Assembly: GCA_017893485.1 (NCBI GenBank)
Contig: CM030362.1
Span: 62,001 to 126,000 of the forward strand
DNA: 64,000 nucleotides
From: Hemerocallis citrina
Taxonomy: Eukaryota; Streptophyta; Magnoliopsida; Asparagales; Asphodelaceae
Direction of reading: 5' to 3'
Each line of letters starts with the position of its first letter. The stretch's first letter is position 1. Positions 1-12,300 of the stretch are shown here, one piece after another. A program made the position numbers and the translations under genes. The notes under the pieces are model-generated. The model made no database searches. It saw only the letters and a list, made by a program, of their open reading frames with translations, and was not told the DNA's origin.

Positions 1-394
1 GTCAGAAAGGAGTTCAGTGGCGGAGCACATCAACAATTTTTGTATAGTTTATAATCAGATGAGATCGTCGTGTTAGAAGTTTAAGGAAAGGTTACAATTA
101 TTGTTATTACTATCCAGTATTTTCAATAGTTACGGCACAGTGAAACAAATTGTCACAAGCACTATGACTGATGCGACAACTCTGAAGGATGTTATAAGTA
201 ACATCATGAATGAGGTTGCGAGAATGAAGAGATGTGGAGTCTTCAACATCATATCCTAGCAACGCTGCGCTGTCAGTTGATAACCGTGGTAGAAACAACA
301 AAGGAGGGAAGTCGCAAAGTAGAAATCACAGGTCCAAGTCATGAGCAGGACATTGCAAATGTGAGTGTTGGGACTGTAAGAAGCCATGACCAAG

Positions 395-1085
395 GTTTTA
401 AATCTCAAATTCCGGACTTATCTCGGCAAGGGGTGTTTCGTCGCGGATCAGAGACATTGGAGATCTCGGATAAATGTGATCATCTCGGATGTTCATTTTG
501 GACACTTAATAAACATATTTTTTTGTTACTAAATAAGATATTATATGTTCTACATGTCATTTATCATATAAAATATTGTATAATGTAACTAATGACATAA
601 ATCAATCATGGTAAATATTCACAGAATTTATTAACAAATATAAAAAAGAATGTAATATAAGTATATAACTAAATTGAATTTGCATTGATTAGAAAAAATG
701 TAATAGTTAATAGACTACTTGATTTTGCATATACACAAACAATAGAGAGACAAAATCATCATATTATCTTAGCTTAAGGTCCTATATTGAAAGACTTATA
801 TACAAAAAGTAAAACATAAAAAATTATGTATTCACTATAACATTAATGTGTCGATTTCGGCCAATATTTCGGCTATTTTGGCCGAAATCTACACATTTCG
901 GTCCAAAATGATATGGAGTATAAAAGCAGTGATTTCGTATCGGCAAGCTAGCCGAAAATTTTTTTTGGCCGTTACTCTTTGCATTGGTCTTTTCTATGTC
1001 CCGACCATTGTTTTAACTTTCGGCCGTGTATCGGTTGAAATTTAAAACAGTGGTCGGGACATAGAAGAGACCAATGCAAAGAGTA
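395..1085. other. AT-rich insertion within gag, ending in a hairpin
   Basis: After the decayed gag zinc-knuckle region (about 350-390) the sequence turns AT-rich and does not read as any copia domain until protease resumes after 1100. It begins near GGTTTTAAAT and ends near ATTTAAAACAGTGG, which are weakly inverse to each other, so it may be a small TIR element. I found no clean target duplication. The family is unknown. Confidence 0.4.
973..1085. repeat. Near-perfect inverted repeat (hairpin)
   Basis: The left arm (973-1016) and right arm (1042-1085) are reverse complements over about 44 bases with two or three mismatches, separated by about 25 bases. The arms contain TCTATGTCCCGACCA and its complement TGGTCGGGACATAGA. 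The high arm identity contrasts with the decay of the surrounding copia element. Confidence 0.85.
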
Positions 1086-4000
1086 TAAGAAAGTGCAAGC
1101 AGGATCACAGGGAGCTAATGTGGTAAGTATCAAACCCTGTTTAGATGAATTGTGTTTATCTGCTAGATTTGATATTATGCAAGATGATTGGTGTATAGAC
1201 TCAGGTGCTTCTTATCATTGTACACCCATGAGGGATGCTTTTGAGGATTGCAGGACATGTAATTTTGGTGCAGTTACAGTTGGGAATGGACAAGTATGTC
1301 CAGTTGTAGATAGAGACACATTGAGAGTCAAGACTCCGCATTGGCAAGCAATTGGTTTTGAATGACACAAGACATATTTCGGTCTTGAGGAAGAATTTGA
1401 TCTCCACTAGTAAACTGGACAAAGAAGGATTCACGACAACCTTTGGGCTTGGAGAATGGGAGGTTACTACAGGTGCCATGTTGGTGGCAAAAGGAAAGTG
1501 TGGTGACACGTTGTACTTATTCAGAGGAAGTGATTCGTGTGACATCATTGCTGCAACATTGGCGGGTACTTCTTTAATTATATGGCATGTCAGGTTGGGG
1601 CACCTTGGTGAGAGGGGTGTCAAGGAGCTTTGTTCTAGGGATCTTTTGTCGAGACTTAAGAAGGTTGAAATGATTTTTTGTTAGAACTGCGTGATGGGAA
1701 AATAGAAGATAGTTAGCTTTCTGTTGAATGGACGTGAGAAGAAGCTTAGGAAGCTAGATTTGGTACATACAAATGTGTGGCGTTCGGCTCAGGAATTCTC
1801 TTATGGTGGTAAGAAATACTTTGTCACATTCATCAACAATGCTACAAGGAAAGTTTTGGTTCATGCAATTCGTGAGAAATCAGAGGTGTTTGAGGCATTC
1901 AAAGTTTGGAAGGCTAGGGTTGAGAATAAGATGGGTTGCAAGGTGAAAGCATTAAAATCAGACAATGGTAGTGAGTACACAAGTAAAGAGTTTGTTGACT
2001 ATCTGACAAATGAAGGTATTCAAGGAATCATGACTGTTCCTAGGACTCCGCGGGAGAATGGAGTAGCAGAAAGAATGAACCGCACGATACTCGAAAGGAC
2101 GAGATGCATGAGACTTCATGCAGATCTTTTGGTCCATCTTTGAGCAGCTACAGTGGATACTGCAGTGTACTTGATTAACCATTGTCCATCAAATGCCCTT
2201 GATGGGATGAGCTATGGTCAGGTAAACCTATCAATTATTCGTATTTGAAAGTTTTTGGTTGTATTGCATATTCACAAATCGGCAGGGAAGGAAGAAAGAA
2301 TCTGGATTCGAAATCCAGAAAGTATGTATTCATTGGTTACGATGGCGATGAGTTTGGTTACAGACTTTGGGATTTTGTGGACAAGATCATTCGCAACAGG
2401 AGTGTAGTGTTCAATGAATATGTCTTGAACAAGGACAGGCACACAGGTCAAAGTAGTACAATTGATACATAGTCAGATTTAGGTTCAGACTCAAATTCAT
2501 ACTCAGATTCTGAATGCGGCCCTAGTGGTGGGGGTCTACTGTGCAGCATCAGGTACAGGTACCACAGACAGCACAGGAGGCTCATGATGTGTCTGTTGGG
2601 AATGAGTAGGATATTCAAGACGAACAGGTATAGCTAGAGAAATTCGGGGATATTGAATCGGTCGGTGAACCAGTATCCACATTGAGAAGATCGACACGAG
2701 AAAGAAGGCCAACCAAGATGTTTGATCCATCAGCTACTGTACTTCACAAGCATGTTCTGTACACGAATTCAGGAGAGCCAGAGACTCACGAGGAGGCTTT
2801 GAAGGATGAGGCTCAAATTCAGTGGGACTCAGCTATGAGGGACGAGATGAACTCCTTGGAACATAAACCAAACTTGGGAGTTGACCAAGTTACTTGCGGG
2901 AAAACGTGCTCTTATGAACATATGGATTTTCAGAGTCAAGAATGAGGCAGATAACAGTAAGAGTATAAGGTGAGGCTTGTTGTGAAAGGGTTCTTTCAAA
3001 GAGAATGTGTCGACTACATTGAAATGTTTTGCACCGGCAGTGAAGATGGCTTCAATCAAGGTTCTGCTCAGTATTGTGATAGTTGAAGACTCAGTTGGAT
3101 GTGAAAACAATATTTCTCCATGGTGATGTCGAAGAAGAGTTGTACATGAGGCAGCCCACAAGTTTTAAAGCAAAATAAAAAGAAGACATGATGTGTCGAC
3201 TAAAGAAGAGTCTTTACGGGCTCAAACAAGCACCACGACAATGGTACTTGAAGTTTGACTGCTTCATGAGAGGAAAGAATTTCGAGAGATGCAAAATTGA
3301 TCATTGTTTATATATTTGTCGATATGACGACAGTGATATAGTTATCTTGGCATTGTATGTGGATGACATGTTGTTAGCAAGTTCATGTATGGAGAAGACC
3401 AAGGATGTGAAAAGATGCTAGCTTTGGTGTTTTCAATGAAAGACTTGGGTAAAGTAAAGCAAATCCTTGGCATGAAGATCAGTAGAGACAGGAAAAGCAA
3501 TAAGCTTCGGTTATTGCAAGCGGACTACGTGAAGAAGGTGGTGAAAAGATTCAATATGGATAGCCCGAGGCCAGTCACTTGTCCCTTGACCGCACACTTC
3601 AAGTTATCTACGGATATCTGTCCGACAACGGAGGCAGAGATGGAGGAAATGGTTGCAGTTCCTTATACCTCAACCATTGGAAGTTTGATGTATGCGATGA
3701 TGTTTGCAAGACTAGGCATCTCATAAGCAGTGGGAGTTGTTAGCCGTTACATGAAGAATCCAGGTAAACATTATTGGGATGCAGTGAAGTGGATTCTTAG
3801 GTATTTGCAAGTACTTCAGATCACTCTTTATTTTGAGGGACATTCTTTGCATACACATGGTTATGTGGATGCAGATTTTTTGGGCGATCGTGATGGTTGC
3901 GGAAGTACTACAAGGTATGTATTTACAGTTGGAGGTACAACTGTTAGTTGGGCTTCACAGCTACAAAAGGTAGTAGCACAGTCAACTATGGAATCAGAGT

Positions 4001-4414
4001 ATATGGCACTCACAGAGGTAACGAAAGACATGTTGTGGATTTTGAAAGTTATGTAACAGTTGGGGAGAAAGCAACTCATAGTTAGCTATGATGTGACAGT
4101 TAAAGTGTGGTTTTCTTGGCGAAAAATTCGGTATATCACTCTAGGACTCGACACATTTAGATAAGGTATTACTTTATTAGAATAGTGGTTGAAAAGAAAT
4201 GGTTGAAGCTATCGAAGATTTTTGGCACTAAGAATCCGGCGGATATGCTCACGAAAGTAGTAGATAGTATGAAGCAGCAGTTCTGCTATAGCGCTATCGG
4301 ATTGTCTCCAGGTTAATAGTTAAGCAGACTCGCAGAGGCACATGCCTAGACTAGGCCAATGGAAGAATGAAGAATATGTTAGAGACTTCATGTATATGTC
4401 TCCAAGTGGGAGAT

Positions 4415-5126
4415 TGTTGGGATTGGTGGATCCAATACACGATAATGGATTAAAGATTGACAAAAGGATGCGTCGATGTGGGAGCAAACAAGTGCAAGAA
4501 GTATCACAAGAGTTGTAGCAAGCAAGTGGCAGCAGCAACATGCACAAACATGCACAAGCAGTGAAGTACAGTCGACTGCAAAGTTGCAGTCAACCGACAA
4601 GGCTCAGCTCTCCTCCAGAGAGCAGGACAGTCAACTGCGTAGGTGACTGTTAAGCCCTCTAGAATGCACAAAGGAAATGTGCAATCGACCATTTCACTCT
4701 CTATTCGCTTGAAGGATAATTGCAGTCGACTGTCTTGTGTGTTGTCGATGGTGCGGTGCTGTTTGATCTACAGCTGAGATATGTTCTGATGTAAACCTAT
4801 ATATATTGTATTGAGTACGATTTTAGGGTTAAGAAAAACATTGTTCTATCAGGATAGAAAGATCTAACAGCCGTTAGAGAGAGAAGGTGATAGAGATAAA
4901 CCCTATACCTTGGGGTGAGTTCTTGAGAGATTGTAAACCTGTTCTTCATATTTCTAGTGGAAATCGCAGAAGTGTGTCTGTGCGGAGAAGTAGCTATTGC
5001 ATTGGGTGAATCTCGAAAAAATCTCATGTGTTCTTGTGTGTTGGCTTTTGATTGCTTTTGTCTCTTGCTTTTGATTTTATTGCTTTGCATTGCGTTGGTG
5101 AGTTATTCTGCAGTTAGAACTCAACA
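4415..5126 (+). repeat. 3' LTR of the copia element
   Basis: Starts TGTTGG immediately after the polypurine tract and ends CAACA, giving the inverted TGTTG/CAACA ends of an LTR; length 712 bp. A TATA-like CCTATATATATTG lies at 4796-4808. The first part (about 4565-4745) is rich in variants of CAGTCGACTG. Confidence 0.8.
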
Positions 5127-5159
5127 CCGCCCTCATCCCTCCTTCCCTTTCAGAATCAC

Positions 5160-5620
5160 ATGTGCTCTGCACGCACACCGACCAAGTGGGGTCCACCAAC
5201 CCGACACGGAACAACAAGTTCCTCCCCCGCATCCCTGCCTCCACCCTCTCCCCCGCATCCCTGCCTCCACCCTCACCCCTGCCTCCCTTTCTGTCCTCAT
5301 CTTCGCCGATGGTGGTTCCTCCTTTCCCACCTCCTCTCCAATTATGATCCACATTTTGGCAAGCCCGCCTTCTATGCCCTCGATATCTGCCGCCTCTCCT
5401 CTGACCGCTTCTACGACGTCCTCAACCTTGCCCTCTCCCAAGCCCCCGCCCTCACCTACCACGACCTCCTCATCGGAAGAGGGGGGGGGGGCTCAACCAC
5501 TACCACCATTAGAAAGAAGAAGGGACGAAGGTGGTGAAGGTGGCGGCGAGGAAGAAGAAGAGGGGGGAGGAGGAGGAGGGTGGGGATAAGAAGAACCAGA
5601 GCAGGATGCATTTGAGTGAG
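5160..5620 (+). other. GC-rich, possibly exonic fragment, unidentified
   Basis: Directly beyond the copia LTR the sequence changes to C-rich, codon-like DNA. One frame reads proline/serine-rich residues, then a globular-looking stretch including FGKPAFYALDICRLSSDRFY (about 5350-5410) and LALSQAPALTYHDLLIGR (about 5425-5480), then a run of basic and acidic residues. A G-run at 5479-5488 may be a frameshift point. I do not recognise the family. It could be a small gene, a first exon upstream of CCR4-4, or a fragment cut by the copia insertion. Introns cannot be placed with confidence. Confidence 0.3.
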
Positions 5621-6381
5621 TGGTAAAGATGGAATATTTGATTTCTTCTTCTTCTTGAATTGTAAAGCTTGCTGCTTTTTTGGGTTTTGTGGAATTGATT
5701 ATTAGAAGGGGAAGATTATTGATTTGATTAATTGAGCAATTTGATCAATTAGTGATTTGATTAAAGTATTTTTATTGCTGATTTAGAGAGTTTTACACTA
5801 TTGTAATTAGAGATGATTTTGAAGAATGAAAGATGATGAAATATTGAGTTCAATTTTGGGATTATGTGGCTTGCATTGCATATGGATGTTGTTTTCTTTG
5901 CTGCTCTGTACGTATTTTTATTCGGAACCCATATGGATATACTGAACCTGTATGGATGTACGTATTTTATACGGAACCCGTATTTGTACATTTTTTTTTT
6001 CATGTGTACTAATTATGTATATTTTAATTTTTTTCAATAGGATAAATTATTTTATTTAAATGCAGGGTATTTTGGTCATTTCCCTTTCTTTTTAGGGTTT
6101 GGCCAGGTCAACTAACTCCGTCTAACTCTGTTACCCCCTTTTGATAGTTTAAGGGCGTTTTCCACGTTGATCAATAGTTCAGGATTTAGGTGTGTTTTTC
6201 GTAATTTACCCTTAATATTTTCCTTTGTGTTTCACCGTTGGAAATCAACAACATCAATAGTACAAGTTGTTTTTCCATATCAATAATGCTTGGCATGTGG
6301 AGTGATTGAGTTTAAGACCGCAGTTTCTGCCTCTACAGATATTTGACATTTCAGTTCTGCAACAGGTATCACAGTACCAAA
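5621..6381. other. Upstream region of CCR4-4, no gene seen
   Basis: AT-rich sequence with no credible reading frame. It may hold the CCR4-4 promoter, 5' UTR or an upstream untranslated intron; a TTTCAG acceptor-like site lies at 6349-6354. Two imperfect direct copies of an ACGTATTTT...CGGAACCC motif occur near 5908-5985. Confidence 0.4.
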
Positions 6382-9300
6382 ATGAGTGCACCTGCTGCTG
6401 GAGCAATATGCCCAAGGTTCATCTCTCTGGAAGATGGACCGGACCCCTTTTTAAATGGTCTGTACAATCCTCTGGTCTTATTTTGTGGAAAATCTTTGCA
6501 CTCAGCAATTGTATGTGAAGTTATAGGGTTGAAAATATTTTTTCAGGTACCAGATTTCGTGTTGTCTCGTATAATATATTGGCCCAGGTATTCAACCATT
6601 TCATTTTACCAAGTTCAACGTTAGCCAAATTAGTCAACATTTTGTTTTTATGAATGCTAAATCCAGCGCTGCATCTGGTCATCCTCTCTAAGTTTTTTAT
6701 TCATCTGATCATCCTCTGTATGTTTTATATTCTTAGAAATGTTATATATTTTTTTAACACACTACCTGTTTAGGTAAAGCTTCAATATTATTTCGTGGAT
6801 ATATCATATGGATAATTTTATCCCATACATTTTTTATTTTTTTTTTGAACAAGGCATTAGCGACACTTTCACCCTGCACGCACGCATGCACACACACACA
6901 CACACTCATCCCATATGCATTTCTCATTTATGATGCACTCATTTTTGTTCTCCTTCGAAATATCAATACCATAAATATCCATATCACTGTTTTATTAATG
7001 ACTTCTTGCATTGTACATAAAATGCAGGTTTATGTGAAGAGTTCTTACTTTCCACATTCTCCATCTCCATGTCTCAAGTAAATCATTGGTTCTTATTTTT
7101 TTTCTTAGTCTTTGATTTAGTAGCATTGATTTATAGCTCATAACTATTAGTTTTAGCGATTAGTGATTTGATAACTGTCACAGTTAATAGTTAAATTGAA
7201 ATTTCAAAGAGAAGCTTTAGTGGTATATTGACAAATGTTTTAATGTTTCGTGGCTGGTCCTATATTTAGCCGGAACTGTTTTTCCTGAATGTGAGATATT
7301 ATAAATAGGACTGTTAAACTTTAATGCCTTTATTTACATTATTTTTCCTAGAAATGACTAGCAAAGTCATGATTTTCAGATACCATTTATCTTAAAGGCC
7401 AATATCAGTCCAATAATACTGACACTTCTTATAATCGTAAGCAAATATTAATACTATGCAACCACATGTTTTGGAACATATCGGTATTAGACGACAGAAT
7501 AGTCTCTTATGTATATGGAACTTCTTGTTTTCTGTTTCTTGTGCAGATTATTGTTTAGATTATTAACTACTACCAAAATGGTTTAAGTATTAGTGGAGGC
7601 GGCCTAGTTACATTGTTTGAAATCCAGATTGCTTGTTTTCCAATGATGTTTTCTCTTCTATCTCTCTGATCATTTGTATTCTTATTTGCAAAAATCTGCT
7701 CTCAGGATTTCAGTCCTTGGTGCTCTCAGCTTCCATGTTATTAACCTCATATGATCCGTGCCTATCTTGCAACCCTCATCAGCATGTCAGTGTCATTCAT
7801 TTAATTTTGAAAAAGTTTTTTAAAAAATTCATTGAAAAAATTATCATTTATTCTTTTTGGAACTACTACTGTTGACTGCTTAAGATAGAAACAAAATTTC
7901 CCAAAAAAAAACAGAGAAGAGATCTTAATGTATAAATTGTTTATTTCTCTTGACTATGAGTGGTTATAAAGTATAAATCATTTACTGTTTTGTTGAATGT
8001 TTTTTGGATATACAATTTCCAAATTGCTTTAGCCTTAATCTCAATATTATTGTATTTCAAAATAAGGCAAGAACATTATCCAGTATCTGAGAATAGCAGG
8101 TTCTGTTCTTGACTGCATCCCAAACCCCAAAGTAAATTATGTGCGACAATGTTATATTCCTTCTTGGGTGTAATGTTATTGATGGAGATCAGAACCAAAC
8201 ATTAAGTGTATACGTATTATCGTAAGAAGAATCAAAATCAATAGTGAATTATGTGATTAGTTTGTGATGAATCTTATTATGTTGTAATAAAAGGTCTAGT
8301 TTTGAACCTTTTTTCTTCAGTTATTAGTCATATTCCAGTTCTGAACAGATTTCACTTTACAAACTAATTTCAACCTATAAATTGTATCCTTTATAACGAA
8401 AATTTAACATACCTGAATGTAATTTTCCATGATTGAAAGAAGTGATATGAATCTTCCTTTATTTGATGTGTGATATTTGAGATAGGACAAATTTAGGGAA
8501 AGAAACATAGATAATATTTTGTATAGAGGAGTGACAGTTCAGGTTGTCATTGTTTCAAATTAAAACCAGTGAATAGAAGGATCTATTTGGTTATAAAATA
8601 AGGTCGGCCTAAGTTTTAATTATTTGTTCTCCATGTAGGGATTGATGTGAATGAGTTTGTTAGTCAACAAAATAAATTAGAAAGATGAATAGATGTTACA
8701 ATAAGAAAACTACCTAAGAAGACCATAGATAATTTGGAGATTACACCTCCTAATTTTGGACTTCATATCCATGACACATCACATGCCAATTCATAATATA
8801 GATGCATCACATGCTGATACTTAAAGTCAACAAGGAAAAATAATAATAATAATAATGATAGTCAGCAATTGAAAACAAAGAACATAGAGCCCATTTATTT
8901 GTGCTTTCGCCACTGAGTAGGTTTAACACGAACAAAAGAGAGAGAAACAACATGATCTAGTGAGGGCCGTAGAAAGCTAATTTAAGTATATTCATAGTAC
9001 ACTGTGTTGCATAAAAATATTATAGTTTAAAAGTAGAGTAATTTATAAATCATGTTTTCAAGGTATATCTGAAATTGATTACATCATAAGTATGATTAAA
9101 AGAAGTGATTTCTCTCCTCTATTTGACGTGTGATGCGTCTTTATTAAGAATTTAGCATGTGCTGCAACTTGAGTGTGAAGTCCACTATTTGGAGATGTGC
9201 AAACTATATACTCTCTTCTTGTTCCTACATCTTTTTATCCGTCAATTTACTACTTTCTTTTGATAAAATTTAACTCGTAAACTCATTATACTTCAAAATT

Positions 9301-12300
9301 ACCTCTCTCTCTCTTTTTTCTTCTCTTTTTCTAAGTTTATGTTACGTCAGTTATGTATAGGTATCTGCTCTGATATTTGGTTGTTTTAATTTGGCTATAG
9401 GTGGAAAGCTCGTTCACAAGCAGTTTTGAAAAATCTTAAAAACTTAAATGCTGATTTACTCTGCATCCAGGTGTGTACATACGTCACCTTTTCCCAAGAT
9501 AGAACATTGTTTATTATCTTGAGAGCTTAGTTTCAGTTTGTTCTTAAGGTGCAAGAAAGAGAGAAACCCCATGCAAATACCTATTCAAACCACATGTATT
9601 CATGTCGAAACACATCAAGTTTGTGATCAAAAGATCAAAGCAACTATCAGTGCCTAGAGGCAACTAACCTATAGTACATTTCTGGTCCTATCATTTCCGT
9701 AAAATTTGTTGTCTAGAGATCGCAATTAAAACTATTTCTTCTATTTCTTCAAAACTTGTTCTGCACTACAAATCATTTCATTCTTTTTAAAAATGTTGTC
9801 AAAATTATACTCAAACCAATAATTCTATAAAGTTGTTCAACATGACTATTATGGAAGAGAATATCTTATCCTTGGTTTAAGAGCTTGTCCATGTTATACA
9901 CAGTGCAACTATATAAATAGGCTTGTCATGTCCTCCGTGAACCCTTGCCTAATCATAACTATTGTAGTCACAACTTTATATTCATTTAAGAGTAAAACTA
10001 TCAGTTGGCTCCATATAGTTGGGGTATGTGAGGAACTGCCAAGCTGCATGCTTATGGGGATACATTTTAGTGCCTTTGGGGACAGTTGTATCATGTGTGA
10101 AGCCATTTATTTTTCAGAGTGGAACTTTCCTCAATCAAAGCTGTCACTGTCTCAATGAAAGTCAGTGATATAATCACATATTGATATAATGATACTTTAT
10201 GTGATGTAATGGTTTATATCAAATGTTTTCTCACATTTAAACCTAATATGTTCTGTGCTCTCTGGCTCTATTTGGTATTTCTTTGGAGAGCACAAAGGTA
10301 CTTGCAGATTCACATAAATTAGTTGTTTGGTAAAAGAGGAAAAGTGTGTTGGATCAAAGCACTTCTCCAAAACTGGGCTTTCTTTCTCCATCCCCATTTC
10401 CAATAGAGGTGGTTTTATTTTTGGAAAAGTTGGTTTGCTTCTTCTCAATAAAAGTAGCACCTGTGCTTATTAAACTGTTAATTCGAAGTAATTCTGTTCT
10501 TGGTTATACCAGATATTCCATGAGACCATATAATTGATATTTACCATATTTCTACTATTCTTTAGGAGTTAGATGAATATGATAGCTTTTACAAAAGCAA
10601 CATGAAGAACCTTGGTTATTCATGCATTTATGTTCAAAGAACTGGGCAGAAACGCGACGGATGTGGGATCTTTTACAAGAATAAAAGGTTAGCTTACCTT
10701 ATTTCTTCCTCAAGTAATGAAATTATTTAAAAAATAAATTGCTATTTTGTCTTCGTGAATATGAAAGTATACCAGACTTCAACATTATTGGCTTTTGCAT
10801 CTTTTCACATCATAATCATTTATTCTATCTCATCTTTACTAGTTTGCTGTTTCTGTGCCCAACTGCCTGTGTATTATTAGCATAAATATCACTTATTGCT
10901 TGTTGTTTTTATCTATGTATAACCACATGTATTTTATGTCCAAAAAATCATAGTTGTGAATTGTGATGTTCCAAACTTGTGATTGTAGCTGTTATGGATT
11001 ATCTAGTGTTTCTATAAAGTTGTTAAGCATAGAAACTCCTTAAAGGCTAACTATTGGATTACATCATTAAATTGCGAAAGCACCGGTAACCATCTCTCTG
11101 TCTCACTCCCGCTCCATGCTATTTAAAACTTCAGATCAAACTTCTCTTTAATTAGCAACTTCATCTATTTTTACTTCACCAAATTTCTACAAACCAATGG
11201 AATGCTCAGAGGATGATTTGAGCAGGTGTTTCCCTGCTTTCATATTGATGGAATATAAGTGCAATTTTCCTCAACCCTTCTATTACTTCGAAATTTTAGC
11301 TTAGTGGCAGGGACTTTCACATGGTATCAGAGCAACTCAGGTTCGAATTCCATCAGATACACAATTTAAATGCGGATTTTTAAAAAAAAATACCGCTACG
11401 TATAGTCCAGGTCTCAGCCCACAATTTGTTGGGCATTTATCTCGTGTCTTTGGCCCATAAAAAATTGGGCTCTCAACCTAAGGGGGCGTGTTAGAATATA
11501 AGTGCAATTTCCCTCAACCCTTCTACAACTTCGAAGTTTTAGCTTAGTGGCAGGACTTTAACACATCTATGTGAATATTTTCTGATCTGTATTTACCTAC
11601 CTACACATATATTAGGCAGGGTTTTAGGCTTCTAGGGCTGTGACCTCTTTCTCAAACTTAGCCAAAATTTCTCAGCCATTCTTATCATTATAATTGGAAT
11701 TATGTTTACGCTAACTGTTGGGCACAGCTCCGACATTGCCAAAACTCCACTGGTGAAATTAGGATTATGTATAAATTTCATCCAGTAACTTGTTAACTCG
11801 CTCACACTCTCGCCCTCGCTCTCCTCATCACCATCAAACTCACTAGACTCATCAATTTCATCATCACTGTTCTCTAAGAAAGAATGAAAATCACATCAAT
11901 GTTAGTTATTTGCATATGCTAACTCCCGATTTTTCACTGCTATGACATTTCTTCAATGGCCGATTAACATTTAGAGGATTTATGAGTACGATAGGTACCT
12001 CAAAAACCAACTTCCTAAGGTCATGTTTGATATTACTTCAGCTCCCTCTCCAAATGGTGACACAGCTAATGTTTCCTTTCACCTTATGACTCTTACCCTT
12101 GTGACTGCTATTATTGTCTCCAAGTTCATTTCGATTTAGATAATTTGGAATCTCATAACCGCTCTCTAATAAGACCTACATGCAGTCTACTTGCTTCCAA
12201 TTTCTACAAACACTTGGAATACTGTAGAACTCACGTTTATATGCTGTCCTACCTTCTTGAATCTTCAGAGCTTTTATCTACTGCAGTTTCCTAGGGAACC

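Larger units (their letters stand above)
1..4320 (+). pseudogene. copia gag-pol remnant
   Basis: Fragments in order: gag-like reading at 20-330 (UBN2-type, many stops); protease with WCIDSGASYHC near 1191-1225 (aspartic D-S-G intact); GAG-pre-integrase WHVRLGHLGERG near 1583; integrase with SDNGSEY near 1958 and ENGVAERMNRT near 2053; reverse transcriptase from 2860 with LYVDDMLLAS near 3354; RNase H with STMESEYMALTE near 3985. The frame changes near 1360, 2145-2240, 2945-3185 and 3420, and a stop interrupts at 3724. No continuous polyprotein can be read, so this copy is dead. Function is inferred from the motifs only. Confidence 0.88.
1..5126 (+). mobile_element. Degenerate Ty1/copia retrotransposon, 5' end outside window
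   Basis: Order of coding remnants is gag, protease, integrase, reverse transcriptase, RNase H, which is the copia order. The internal region ends in the purine tract AAGTGGGAGAT (4404-4414), directly followed by a 3' LTR starting TGTTGG and ending CAACA at 5126. The 5' LTR must lie upstream of the window. The element is old: every domain is interrupted by stops or frameshifts, and the gag part is split by foreign AT-rich DNA (about 395-1085). It sits about 1.25 kb upstream of the CCR4-4 start codon. Confidence 0.9.

Noticed and set aside
848..1045. Short open frame in the gag insertion
   Set aside because: It reads through the hairpin and shows no domain.
4957..5589. A 210-codon open frame spanning the copia LTR end and the GC-rich stretch
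   Set aside because: It crosses the LTR boundary at 5126, so it cannot be an ancestral protein; the C-terminal residues are low-complexity.
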